Shown in pieces: positions 23,501 through 35,329 of a stretch of DNA of 64,000 nt. How positions within the stretch are numbered: the first letter of the stretch is position 1; each line of letters starts with the position of its first letter. A model generated the notes under the pieces. It was not told the DNA's origin and made no database searches. It saw nothing but the letters and a program-made list of their open reading frames with translations. A program made the translations under genes and the position numbers. Source of the stretch: Tipula vernalis (taxonomy: Eukaryota; Arthropoda; Insecta; Diptera; Tipulidae); assembly GCA_958295665.1 (NCBI GenBank), contig OY282558.1:334401106-334465105 (forward strand), given 5' to 3'.

Positions 23501-24229
23501 TATTTGGATTTATAATTCCAGCAAAATTATTTGTCCCATTAAAGAAATAATATGCTACACCATTAACTATGTACTTAACAATCAATGGTACCATTATCGG
23601 TACCTCAGTATACCACTCAGTAAAGATAGTTGTGTCATAATCACTAGGAAGATAATTAAACTTAACTTACAGCTAGTACAGCTGGTATACTTTATCAGCC
23701 GAAAATAAAATTTTAAAAATAATTAATTCTACTTTCAAATATTTACAAGTAAATTATGTTAACATTACCATATTTATTTTTTGGTGTTACACCTTTTAAA
23801 CAAAGAGCCAGCGAATTTTCCGATATCATTTGTAATTGTGGATCCCAATATACTCTTAACATGTTAGCGATTTGAAACCGCTAAGCTGCACGACATCTAA
23901 TTTCATTGTGCGCCATTAAATACACTGTTTCCTTTTCTATTGAATGCTTTATCAATGTGAAACCGTCACAAGCTGGTTTGTTGACCATTAAACATGTATG
24001 ATTTTCCGAATAAAATCTGGCCATAAAATTTTCTGTTAATTACCAATATTGTGGAGAATTAAAAAGAATTAAAAATGCCCAAACTAGATTTTGAAACATT
24101 TTTTTTTCATTTGTTGTTCCGCTGAGGAAAGATAAATGAAAATTGTGAAAAATAAATGATTTCATCAAACTAAAAATTATGAATACTCGACGCTTTTAAA
24201 TAATCGTTTTAAACACCCATTCTAAAGAT

Positions 24230-26247
24230 GGAAGCTATCCAATTGAGCCCAATAAGCCTTGATAATGGGAGTTTTGTCCGCGATCTCGCCCATGTCAGCC
24301 GGTGTTCCTTTTCCTTCCATTCCTTGATAACTGATAAATCTGTATCATCCAATTGCTCTTTCCTGATCATTTAGTCGGTCCACTCCTCATCAGGCAGCAA
24401 TTGCGTAAGCCTAACGTCGATGATGCCTTCCTTTGCTTCAACGTGACCACAATGTTTACATTCTACTGGACATGGTCGTCTTACACATTGAGAACGAGTA
24501 ACGAGAACGATATTCCCTTTTTTACCAAATGATGTAACATAATTATTAAAATAGTTAAAACGGGATGATTTTAATGAACGATAGTTAAAATATCGTGCAT
24601 TTACTAAAAATAAAATTTAAATTTAATACAAAATTTCAATTTATCATCGTTAAAATTTTAAATTTTATTTTTAGTATTGTAAATGCACGATATTTTAACT
24701 GTTGTTAATTAAAATCATACAGTTTTAACAATTTTAATAATTGTCTTACATAATTCAGTTTATAAGCAATCGGTTTCTCATCGGTCAGCTCAATATGCAT
24801 TTTTATGTTTGGACTTGGCGTTCTCTTCTCTGGATTTTAGTTTACTACCATTAATCGAATTCTATCCGCCACTTCACGATCATTAATATGGTTTATGTTC
24901 AGCGGAAGTTCTCCATGCTCAATCACCGTTGAAACGTTTTCCGGAATGAATTTTCTCATAGTAATTCCAGTCGGCGTTTGATTTATCAAATCTCTACCCA
25001 ATAAAAAGTCAACTGGCAATATCCCATCAGGAACTATGTGAATTGTGGTCTCATATACTTCAACCTCCCTTCTTCCTCGGTTGATACATCTCTGGACCCC
25101 GCACCATGGAATATTGTGCACTCCTCGCTAAATTCGCAAATGTCCGTTTCAATGAATTTTTTATGTGACATTAACTAATGTCGCTTCCGGTATCAACTAG
25201 TGCACAAAGTTCCTTTCCATTGAACATTACATTTTTGGCAGCTTTAGGTGAACAATCATCCTGATTCTCTACGGCTGCACAAGATTTAGAACTTTGAACC
25301 ATCAGATTTTTAAGTGCAATCTTTTCGTAGATGCCCGGTTCCCCCACAATTGTAACATCTTGGCATTCTTCGGAATCTATTTGACTTTTTGTTCCCAATT
25401 GGCTTTGTTGTTACGCTCTCGATTGGTGCTTTTATCTTACGTTTTTGTTTGATTTCTTCATAAATTACAAGTTTACTTTTGAAATCATTCATAGAGGTTG
25501 ATCCATATAAAACCGCCTTATTATGTTCATAATCGGTTATTCCACTTATACAGTAATCGATTATCGAAGCATCTTCCAAGTTGGCGATTTGACCTAGTTC
25601 ACGCATAGCGATTAAATAATTTTTGAAAGATTCATCTTTCTTTTTCTTCCTCTCTGTCATGTGCTACAGCAGAATTCACTTTCTTTTTGAACTCGTTGAC
25701 TAAATGTGTGGTTAGATTTTCCCAGGTATCAGTAACCGCCAAACGTAAACTGTCTTTTGCTGTTCCAGTTAACAGTCTTTTTGAATAATTAACTTTCTGT
25801 TCAGCAATCCATTTCATACATACAGCAGCATTTTCGACATCCTGAATCCATTTCTCGACGGGATAATCATTCTCCCCGCTAAATTTCGAAAGCGATTTTT
25901 CGACATCTCTACAACTTTAGCTCCAGCAGTAGGCACGATAGTAGATTTCATTCTGATTTCTTTATCTTTCAACGTCATCTCCCGTGTTCGTAACTCTTCT
26001 AACTGGATATTATCTTCCTGTTGGTTGCCTTAAGTTCGCTAGCATTAGTCTCCCTACTTCTATTTGTCATATCTTCGCTGTCACCACCCTCCATCATATT
26101 GCTGCTTTTTGGTTGGTTCAATAGCACTGTATTATTTGAATTCACCGACTCATCATTCGTGACTCTTCTAAATATTTCCATCATCTTACGCATAAAAGTG
26201 TCCTCAATTTCAGGTGAATTGTGAAGATTATTTTTTTTTCGGCCCAT
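24230..26247 (-). pseudogene. Gypsy-like gag-pol relic lacking RT and RNase H
   Basis: Read from 26247 downward: gag N-terminus (MGRKKNNLHNSPEIEDTFMR), gag middle (25817-25632), RCYNCGGTGHLRKDC (CCHC zinc knuckle, about 25350), then the retropepsin site ALVDTGSDIS (about 25200-25171) and DFLLGRDLINQTPTGITM (protease end, about 24990). IKMHIELTDEKPIAYKLNY (about 24800) is the linker into RT. There the pol frame stops, a hairpin MITE follows, and the next recognisable part (24520-24230) is CVRRPCPVECKHC and a DTDLSVIKEWKE..WAQLDS stretch from ahead of the integrase. Many frameshifts. Confidence 0.75.
24532..24752. mobile_element. Hairpin MITE, arms about 90-100 bp
   Basis: ATGTAACATAATTATTAAAA at the left pairs with the reverse complement of the right end (ATTTTAATAATTGTCTTACA). 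Inner arms with AATATCGTGCATTTACTAAA and its complement continue the fold. The element is about 220 bp and non-coding, inserted in the gypsy relic. Confidence 0.75.
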
Positions 26248-26346
26248 CTCAGTTAAAATTTCTTAATAATTTGTTATATAATAGCAAACCTCACTTTCAG
26301 CCCCAATATCAAAACAACTTTACTTCATATAAACACAATAAATTAT

Positions 26347-26572
26347 AAGAACCGTTCTAGTTTTATCTTTTATCTTCACTAAATTAAAACTCTATCCAAC
26401 AACACTTATTTTTAAATTTCACGCAAACGTCCTTGGTACACAAAGTATTGTCATACGGTACTTTATATTTCTCGGCTCACAAATTCGGTGATCTTAGAAC
26501 CGTTCTGATTTTATCTTTGATCTTCGCCAAATTAAAACTGCGTACAACAGCAATTATTTTTAAATATCACGC
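26347..26572. repeat. Direct repeat, two units 148 bp apart
   Basis: AGAACCGTTCTRGTTTTATC through to TTTAAATWTCACGC occurs at 26348-26424 and 26496-26572 with few changes. It lies just upstream of the gypsy gag start on the minus strand, so it may be part of a decayed LTR or leader. Confidence 0.65.
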
Positions 26573-26599
26573 GTATTACTTTAGCCGTTTGATACTGCC

Positions 26600-29100
26600 G
26601 ATTTCGTTAATCGGCTGAAAAAGTTTCTATATTTATTGTACAATCTACTCGTAACAGACCGCTAATGCTAATTTAAAATAAAGGAGCCTAGTTATATAGG
26701 CATTTATAGGCTTCTACATAGGCACAATCTATTGTGCATGTTACAAAAAACGTATGGGAAATTCTACAAATTATGTTATTGAAAATGATCTTAATTTTTG
26801 TTCAATTGGAAAATCTTAGGAACAGGATGATGGAACGAAATCTGAGTGTTGACTTAAGAGTAATTTTCCATTATGTTAATTTTGTTGTATGCGCCAGTTA
26901 TTTCAGGTAAAACTGCATCTGCCAAAACGAGACATATTAACTTTGAAAGATTTTAAATTAAAACTAGGATGATGTCTACCTGAGATCGATGCCTTACAGT
27001 CTAATAACTGTAAAAGAAAGAGAAATTGCTCAGAGGCGGATTTGGACAACCAAAACCTAATATACGATCAATGGAACATCGATCAGAAAAATATGTCCGT
27101 TTTGTAAGAGTTGACTATTTACCGAAGCTGTAATTTTTATACCTGAAGTCAATAAAATTGTTACTTACACTTAGTAAAATTTTGGAATAAATATAGTCGC
27201 TAAAATTGAATTTATACATTGTCGGACATCTTTATAAAGTAAATAATTACACTTAAGTATTACAACAGTTGACTCATATTGGCAACATATGCTGGCAGCT
27301 TTTTGAGTTCCTTAACCTCTGTTGAGGTCTGTCTATTAGGTTGTAAAACATTTTCAAATTTTCTTCAATATACGTAGGATTTTGGGACGGTGTTTCTAAG
27401 TATCGGAAAACGTTCAGAAAATCCACGTTTGCTATTAATTATTACTATAACAGGTTTTTTGTTTACTAAACAGCCAAAGCCCCTCTAACTTTTCAAGTGA
27501 CTATTTTGTTCTGTTAGGCTACATCCATACCAAGCAAGAATATACATACAAAGGATTTTGAATAATAATAGAATATTGAAAAAATGGTATTGATAATATT
27601 TATACGTTTCAAAATAAAAGTTTTAATGTCTCCTTACTTAATGGGTAATGCATAATTTGTTCGTTAATGCGTAGTTTTATTCATACATTCGCACAATTTG
27701 TTGTTTCTGTGATTTTTGGAAAGTTTAGGAAGAAACTCACATTTATCTGAAAGATAATTGCTGGTAAAGGGACGGGGGGTTTTGTAGCCCCATCGACTCA
27801 GGTATAAAACGAATTAAAATAACCTTCCCCCATGTTTTTTTTTCTAAGCGAAATTCCAATTTTATCATTTTTTGTCATCCTTGCCAAAATAGGCTTTGAG
27901 AAGTTCTTAAGGTTATTCTAATACATTTTATACTTAAGAAGGTTTGACTGCTGCCCCAAATCCAGCTTTTTCATTTTAAAAGTTTCGATTTTTTGTCATA
28001 AAATGACATATTTTCTTTGGCAGTTATTTCACTTCGAAATTTTTCTAATTTTTTGCGCACTTAAAGTCGATCTAAACCTTTCGAAACAAATATTTTTAGA
28101 TACTATAACAAACGGATTTAAAGTTGCTATAGTAAGAAAAAAAACATAACATAACAATTTATATGGAATTAAGTAAATTAAATTAAAACATGCCAAACCG
28201 AATAAAATCTCAACCCTCTTACATTCACATATTACACAAATAATCCCCATCAACAAAATTCCAAAAACAAATGCTATATACAAATAACATTTTTACCATT
28301 AAACTATTTATAATAAAAACTTTTAAAAACACAAACATTAATCAACTGAAATTCATAATAATTAAAGCTTCTTTTCTTGTTGTTGCTCCGCTCACTTGCA
28401 ATATTATGAACACTCGTAGAGCTTGCTGTATTACTTTAATTTTATTTTGATTAGAAAAGCAAACAAACATTTACAAAATAATAAAATAACGTGAAATTAA
28501 TTAGTGCAATTTATTTATGAATTATGTTCTCGTATTATGACTATTTTTTTACGTTATATGTTGTCGTTAAGAATATAATATAAGAGAATTATTTTTGGCT
28601 TGTTTTCTAAACTATTAATTTTATTTTTATTGTTTTTCCTTTTTTTTTGTTTTGTTTGCTATAATTTTCTTTTCTCCATTTATTATATCCATAATACGAA
28701 GTCAGAAGAAAATAAAAGTAAAAATAAAAATTAATTAAAAGGAAACAAATAAAGCTACATACCGTCGTACATACGTACATATACACATAATTATATCTTA
28801 AACGAAGAAAGAAAAACGAATCGAAGTGGCAGTTAAAGTTCAGAATTACAATTTGTCAGTTTAATTAAAATAATGACAATAGGTACAGCTTATTTTTGTT
28901 ATAAAGATCGCAAAAAATATTCCATCTCTTTATTTTTGTCGTATGTTTAATTTTTCAAAGAGGTCAACATAATTACCTAAGACTTGACCAACAGGAAACT
29001 TAATTTCCACTTATCTTCCCATTGCCAATGTGATATAAATTACAATAGCAATATGTTTGGGCCGCACTGTATAGGCGAAATACCATGTACAGGAATTCAA
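26600..29100. other. AT-rich non-coding DNA
   Basis: No coding family is seen. At 27800-27945 a short inverted pair with GTATAAAACGAATTAAAATA and its diverged complement is present. It is related to sequence beside the 59153 hairpin. Confidence 0.5.
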
Positions 29101-29115
29101 ATAACCCGACAGGTA

Positions 29116-29800
29116 TTATGGTGGCGGTCTTATGTTCATCCGCTGAAAACCGCCTTTCTTTAAAACCATTCGATGGTCTGCAAATTCCATTAATTCTTCA
29201 AATTTGGATCTAGCTGCTTTAAATTTTTCCGGAGAAAGACAAATTCCCGATGAAACCGGTATATGGTTGGGCGATTTGAAGGCGTTCTGTCTCGCTTTTG
29301 AAGGCGAAGAATGCGCAACAGAAAGCTGTTGCACTTGACGGAATAGCTGAATTTGGCAATGGTCAAACGGAGCTTTAATATGTACTTCTTGAGGTTCTAG
29401 ACTAAATGATGCTTAGTTTACCAGATTTACTATTTTAGATCCCAGATCTACCATTTTTGCCAGTTCCGTTAAATTACTCTTGCTAGAACTTGCTATTGTT
29501 TTCGCTTGAACCGGTAAACGACTTAACCAACCAATGTTTAGCAATTTTCCATCCGTTGTGTCACTCACCTGGCGAAGTTCATTTAAAAGGTTCCTTGGAC
29601 AAGGATCCCCTAACTGGATTCCTGACACAAGCATTTGAACGCGTTACTATGAAGACTATATGCATAAGCTGTTAGCACCGCTTTTTTTAAATTATCGAAT
29701 TGATTCGTAGCGGGTGATTTGCTAACTGTGTCATGAACTTGATTGATATTATTAATATAAAACCATCGGTCTAGTTGAAGAAGGCTGTTTAATATAAAAT
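29116..29800 (-). pseudogene. Gypsy-like gag capsid relic
   Basis: Minus-strand order: YINNINQVHDTVSKSPATNQ and FDNLKKAVLTAYAYS (about 29780-29660), then LGDPCPRNLLNELRQVSDTT with RLPVQAKTIASSSKSNLTEL and AKMVDLGSKI (29634-29413). This matches the capsid end of insect gypsy gag (LGDRKPSQLLRRMR.., ..ILASSS..L..LAELAD). The block VQQLSVAHSSPSK follows with a frame change. Two frame breaks are visible. No zinc knuckle, pol or LTR was identified. Confidence 0.65.
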
Positions 29801-30211
29801 TTAAAATGAAGGTTTATTTTCCTGGAGCTATTTATTTCTACAATACAACTTTTCTTTTGTTGTTGCATCACTTATGCAACGCAATAATGCTAATATTAAA
29901 ATATATAAAATTAACAATGTATATTTAACACTCGCACTCATTGGGTGCATTCAGCTCCGCCAATTTTCGGCAACATGTTGAGTAAAATCAACGAGATGAG
30001 TTATGAATATACAGCGCGACTTTCCGTAAATATTCTGTTGAAAAATATTCAGCAGTAAAAAATATAATCCAATCGACGTAGTCTATTTCGTAAACAAATT
30101 TCCCCTTTCAGAAGGGGTACCAAATTGACAAAATAAATCTTGCTCAACTTTTTCCTCATTCTGCCAACTTATAATTTGGCTCTTTATTGTTTTGCTTAAT
30201 ATAGCCGTTTA

Positions 30212-30549
30212 AGGGGTAACCAGCGAATCAGTAAGAATCCTTACAGAATTTGACGATATTATTTCCTTACGGAATGTTTGAAATATCGGCCACCGAATCC
30301 GTAACAAATTACAAATACAGTATAAAAATTGTAATGTGAATAGGAAAATTATTATTTTTAAGAAAAGTGTGCCGTGCAAATTTTGTTGTACATATTCTGA
30401 CATTTCCTTCAGTTTGCGCGTTAATTTTCACTCTGTTAAGTGACAGCTGAACTGAGCGAAAAGTCCTTAAAGATTCGCTGGTCAGTAACATGCACTTTCT
30501 ACATATCGCTTTCTTACTTAAAGTTTTTATAGACTCGCTGGTTCCCTCA
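30212..30549. mobile_element. Non-autonomous TIR element, 338 bp, TTA flanks
   Basis: AGGGGTAACCAGCGAATC at the left and GACTCGCTGGTTCCCTCA at the right are imperfect inverted ends, with TTA on both outer sides (30209-30211 and 30550-30552). A third copy of the end motif (GATTCGCTGGTCAGTAAC) lies inside near 30472. A 3-bp TTA duplication would fit PIF/Harbinger. No transposase is present. Confidence 0.55.
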
Positions 30550-30915
30550 TTAGTCATAATTTTGATTGTTTATACATTAGCATGTATAACTATTTTGTAG
30601 TTATTTTATAAATTCCAGTGTATTAATCTCGTTCGGATTTCATATATTTAACGCATGTCTTAAATTTTTTTCGAGACTTTCTGTTTTGTTATTACATGAC
30701 AAGATAACAAAATATGGAACACATTTATCAAGGCGTACCATTTGAAATCGCTATTTTGTAAAAAGCGGAATTAATGTGAACTACATATTGGGTTGAGTCT
30801 TAGCTAAAAATATACCTTACTATTTGACAGCAAATACCTTTTTATGGTTCGAGTCTTGGGTTTTAAAACACTTCATTTGGTTTGTGTATTTACTAAAATA
30901 AATTTATGAAATCTT

Positions 30916-31025
30916 ATGCCAAATTCGATTTGCCAAAAAGTGGCAAAAAAACAACAACAATACCATGTTATTTTTTGATTTAAATCAACTTTTTTTGCTG
31001 TTTTCTGGTAAATCGAATTTGGCAT
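30916..31025. repeat. 36-bp-arm hairpin
   Basis: Arms 30916-30951 and 30990-31025 are complementary with four mismatches, starting ATGCCAAATTCGATTT and ending AAATCGAATTTGGCAT. The loop is 38 nt and A/T-rich. It could be a MITE remnant or a transcribed foldback. Confidence 0.7.
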
Positions 31026-31402
31026 TAGTATGCGTATTATTTCTTAGATAGCTAAGAACCATCTGGTTTTATAAAAATGAACTAAATTTTGACATTTGTG
31101 TATAAATATTGATTTATAATCAAATACCTACTTTAATAATTTATATATTTTGGATAAAATATACTGTGTTAATAAAATAAATAATAAAAGTGCTTGTTTA
31201 GGAGGCAAACGAATTGATTAGTTCGTTTAATTCGATTGTCATAAAAATGTTTATGTTTATCACACATACTTAGGATCATACATACAACACAATGCGAAAT
31301 AATTTCCGAAATAATTTACTGTGGAAAATGGAGAAATCCTACCAAATTTAAATATTAAATCTCCATTTTCCGGATAATTTTAATTTAAACTATCGTTTAC
31401 AA

Positions 31403-32023
31403 CAATAGACAAAGTGATGCAGTAAAACAAAGTGATTTAAAAGACACTAGTAGCGGTCAACAAGGCCCAACATCTTCGAAAAAATTAAAACAATAAACGC
31501 CAAAACCCTTTCAATGTGTGATCTCTAGCCAGAAGTTTATAAAACATTGTGATTTAATAGGACATTTTCGGTAAACAACAATATATGTGTATGTTATTTT
31601 AAAATTATAATTGTGATTCATGATTTCAGGCAGCATGAAAGTGAAACTGATATCCTGGGTAGACCAATACTCGCATCAACTCTGCTTAAGTATCCAGCAA
31701 AAAGAGTTACATCAACCAAAATAGATTTTGTCGACTGAAAACGATACCCCCAAAGCATTCCCCATAAATTTTCAAAGCGATCGAACATAAATTCCATAAG
31801 CATCGATTCGAGGCGAATTATTTCTATAAAAAATGCGGTACGTCAACATGAAAAAATTGAACACGACAAAATTGATAATTCGGCTGATATACCGTCCTCG
31901 CTTACAGATAAAACTATTATCGAGACAACAACGGAAAAATCGGAGGTATTTGTGTGCCGTAACTGTGATACATTGTGTGAAAACCTCCAGGCCTTAAAGT
32001 TTCATGATAAATGTATTAATTGA
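31403..32023 (+). pseudogene. C2H2 zinc-finger gene relic with 59-bp intron
   Basis: Upstream exon (about 31403-31570): a polar stretch with TSSGQQGPTSSKKL, a TAA (31494-31496), then TPKPFQCVISSQKF and IKHCDLIGHFR, a zinc finger whose second cysteine has become serine. The intron 31571-31629 (GTAAAC..GATTTCAG) splits the arginine codon in phase. Downstream exon (31630-32023): QHESETDILGRPILASTLL, a TGA at 31736-31738, IISIKNAVRQHEKIEHDK, and a final C2HC-like finger VFVCRNCDTLCENL..LKFHDKC before TGA at 32021. Two in-frame stops and the lost cysteine argue for a pseudogene. The retained intron argues against retroposition. The parent gene is not recognised. Confidence 0.55.
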
Positions 32024-32135
32024 ATCGAGAAGCAATACCTTAGCCTACAATATGCCCACCAGGGCCAAAAAAAATCAAAATGAATAAAAATATTTTCGGT
32101 TAAACGCATTATTTTTCTATTTTAATAATATTTCA

Positions 32136-32936
32136 GAGGCTAAGGGTTTCGATAAGTCTCACGGGCACGCGGGACGTTGCTGCGCTCCTCCACGCTTAGC
32201 CCTCCGAGGGACTCTAGATCTGCATTTCGTTTTAGGGCTTTCGATTTGAATTTAAAATCTCTCTTTTTATAAATTCTGGAAAATGGGGATTTCGATTACG
32301 AAACGAAAATAACCAAAAATATAAATTTCGGAAAATGGGGAATTTCTTCTGGAGACGCAGGAGCCGGGATCAGCAAATATTTCGCACTGCGTGCCGCACG
32401 TAGGAGCGGATTATATAGAATCTATTAATCCCGAAGTTCGGGATAACTGTAGAGGCTAACGGCTTCGGTAACTCAAACGGGCACGTGGGACGTCGCTGCG
32501 CTCCTCCCCGCTTAGCCCTCTGAGGGACTTTAGATTTGAATTTCGTTTTAGGGCTTTCGATTTGAATTTAAAATCTCTCTTTTTATAAATTCTGGAAAAT
32601 GGGGATTTCGATTACAAACGAAAATAACCAAAAATATAAATTTTGGAAAATAGGGATTTTCTTCGGGGACGTAGGAGCCGGGATCAGCAAACATGTCGCA
32701 CTGCGTGCCGCACGTAGGAGCGGATTATATAGAATCTATTAATCCCGAACTGTAGAGGCTAACGGCTTCAGTAACTCTCACGGGCACGCGGGACGTCGCC
32801 GCGCTCCCCTCCCCCCCCCCGCTTAGCCCTCCGAGGGGCTTTAAATTTGAATTTCGGGGGACGTAGGAGCCGAGATCAGCAAACATGTCGCACTGCGTGC
32901 CGCACGTAGGAGCGGATTATATAGGATTTATTAATG
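32136..32936 (+). repeat. GC-rich tandem repeat, unit about 303-316 bp
   Basis: Units start at GAGGCTAA in 32136, 32452 and 32755. Each has GGGCACGCGGGACG, GCTTAGCCCTC(C/T)GAGGG, a TCTGGAAAATGGGGATTT block and GCACTGCGTGCCGCACGTAG. The third unit is internally deleted to about 180 bp. The GC content is far above the neighbourhood. No coding is seen. Confidence 0.8.
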
Positions 32937-33039
32937 ACACCTACTAAAAAGAAAAATAAGTGCACTATTTTGTTATGCAAGCAAGATTTTGTAGTTGCAA
33001 CATTTTGTAATTGCAACATTTTGTATTGCAAAATCATTA

Positions 33040-33680
33040 AAGATTACCATTTCCACCGTAGCTGTCGAATTTCATACCGTCGAAGAATACCATTTCCATA
33101 GTACCTGTCGAATTTCATCATAATCGTTTAAAAGTTACAGGATAATTGGCTATATTTCAAAAATCTATCCAGAAACCATGTAACAATTCCATTTCCACCG
33201 TACCTGTAAAATTTCATCATAATTGGTTAATAAATAGCAAAGTTACAAGCTAATCGACCATTTTCCATAAATCATTTTAAAATCCCATTTCCAACCCATT
33301 ACCTGTCTAATTTCAACATAATCGATTAAATAATAGTCAAATAACAAGCTAATTTTCCATATTAATAAACTTTAACCAAAAATCGTTATAGAATTCCATT
33401 TCCACCGTACATGTCGAATTTCATGGTAATCGTCTTCAAAATCATCAAATTCTATTAATTTCATCTAAAAACATTAAAGGATTTCATTTCCATCGTACCT
33501 GTCGATTTTCATCATAATCATTTAAAAAATAGCCAAGTTACAGGATAATTTTCGATATTTTAAAAGTCTATCCAAAAATTATTAACAATTCCATTTACAT
33601 CTTACCTTAAAAATTTCATCATAATCGGTTACAGACTAGCTAATTGGTCATATTCCAAAAATGTATTGAAAAATCCAGTT
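33040..33680 (-). repeat. Tandem array, same family as 2120-2640
   Basis: About seven diverged units share CCATTTCCACCGTACCTGTC, AATTTCATCATAATCG and TAGCAAAGTTACAGGATAAT, mostly spaced 90-110 bp. The orientation is opposite to the 2.1-kb array. Confidence 0.7.
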
Positions 33681-33689
33681 TGGATTTAC

Positions 33690-34680
33690 GAAATATACGA
33701 AAAATAATCCATTATGTACTTATAAAAGTAATGCATTACCTTCAGTTTACAAAAATAACACAATAATATTTTTGGAAAAGTGGCATTTTCATTTAGTTCA
33801 ATTTATTTCTACATTTTAAATCATTACAGTTTTTAGTTTTAAAAATTAGCACTTTTAATAAATATGGAGCTATTTTTTAGTTGAAAATATTTCTACCATT
33901 GTAAAAATTGGCGCTGTGTGACATGGTATGCCTTTCTAAATCATAGCCCAAAATATTTCTATTTTCTAAAAGCCCCTATTTTGTAAGAAATAATAAATAA
34001 TCAAAATAGGTATGTACTTGATTTTCTTCCTATATCCAACAATTTTGGTAGCCACAGCAAAGTTCAAATAAAAGTGATTTTTTTTTCTGACATACTTCAA
34101 TTGAGCCAAAGTGGAAAATTCTTTCATTAACCGCTAACTTTACGATATTTTGTTGAACATTTTTCTACAGAATAGTTAAGTAAGTAAAGTCGCACTCATG
34201 ATTCATTAAAAATTTCATGTCAATGTGATAGTTTAAATATCATTTTTACCATCAGTCAATTTCCTCTATATCTACTTAAATGTTGGGAGATCTGAATGTA
34301 CCTAATATTATACTTAAAATTACTTTATAAAAAAACTTAAATAACAGACTCCATATTGTGGCTTTTGACTAAAATTCTACTTTACTTTAAAATTTACGTT
34401 AATTGTAAGTTCAATTTAATAATCAAAACAGTAAATCCGTGCAGAACTTTGCCTCTTATCTTGCTTATCTTTAACCCAATCTATTCTTTTATCGCCTGTC
34501 ACGCTGCAACGCATTCTGATTCTGTTGTTGACGTTTAAACTGACTGTTATGATAATGCCCAACTAACAACACTTGAATATATATGAAACACACAATCACT
34601 TGTTGACCTTCTTGTTTCATCATCACTAGCGTAATCAGGGTCGCTTTGGTTGTTTCTTTGGTGCATTTTAAAATTTTTTT
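33690..34680. other. AT-rich DNA, nothing recognised
   Basis: No family motif or splice-joined frame was seen. The last 100 bp may belong to the copia relic that follows. Confidence 0.5.
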
Positions 34681-34687
34681 GCGGCTG

Positions 34688-35290
34688 CTACTTGACTTTT
34701 ATTGAACTTGCCAAATAACGACTAACTAAACCAAGGAATAAATACATCAAACTTGCAACTGCTTTGCGATATGGAAAATTTGTAACTGTTTCTTCATAAA
34801 AGTTACCCAAATTTTGATTCGGATCAGCCGGTGGTTGATATAGTTTTGCTTTTTTACACATATTGAAACGACTCAATACCTTCTTAACGTAAACGCTTCT
34901 TGATGAACTTTGATTGAACAATTCGACGACCGTTCAATTTGCAATCTCAGAAAGCGCTTTGTTTCAAACTCCTTTGCTTCGAACTGTTCTTTTAAATAAG
35001 AAATAGCTGACTTTTTTCTTCTTTATCATTCGACGCTATCAAACAATTTATTGTTCTTTGTAGGGCTACATGATTGTCTCATCGCTGTTACCTATATTTT
35101 CAAACACTGATGATGTCGTAGTTCTATCTGACATATTTGTCATTTCTCCGAGCACTTTGTTCGAATTTGCGTTTTGTTTCGGCGTATGTGCCGCTAAATT
35201 TTCGATTTGAATTCCATGCTTTGACAACAACTCTTTAACGTTTTTATTTACAAATTCCGTTCCATTGTCGAATTGGAAATGCTTATTAAC
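34688..35290 (-). pseudogene. Copia-like pol relic (integrase core joined to RT end)
   Basis: Minus strand from 35290: KHFQFDNGTEFVNKNVKELL and GIQIENLAAHTPKQNANSNK (integrase core; DNGTEF holds the second catalytic Asp, and the PQQNG-type motif is seen as PKQNA). After a deletion, ISYLKEQFEAKEFETKRFL and YVKKVLSRFNMCKKAKL (RT end), then PADPNQNLG and FPYRKAVASLMYLF (34800-34720), the conserved start of the RT/RNase H linker. Most of RT including its YVDD site is gone. No LTRs were identified. Confidence 0.75.
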
Positions 35291-35329
35291 TAATGAATTA
35301 ATAATGATTAATTATTAATTATACGACTC

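Larger units (their letters stand above)
21848..24099 (-). pseudogene. Probable secreted-protein gene, two stops, Tc1 insertion in exon 2
   Basis: Exon 1 (24099-23747) starts MFQNLVWAFLILFNSPQYW, which resembles a signal peptide. It continues NHTCLMVNKPACDGF, ..HNEIRCRAA, WDPQLQMISENSLALCLKGV. A 103-bp intron (23746-23644: GTAAATAT..TTCCTAG) joins in phase to exon 2 (DYDTTIFTEWYTEVPIMV.., FFNGTNNFAGIINPNT). There a Tc1-type element sits in a TA. Beyond it the same frame continues (YRIVCTVATYDHAFAV..) to TGA at 21848. The joined frame is 240 residues, interrupted by TAA at codon 20 and TAG at codon 73. The last third faintly recalls lipocalins (a YD..F-V-C pattern), but I do not assign a family. 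Intron and signal peptide are predictions. The frame agreement across both junctions is seen directly. Confidence 0.5.

Noticed and set aside
33040..33680. CRISPR-like array
   Set aside because: Units of 90-110 bp diverge along their whole length, with no constant short repeat alternating with unique spacers.
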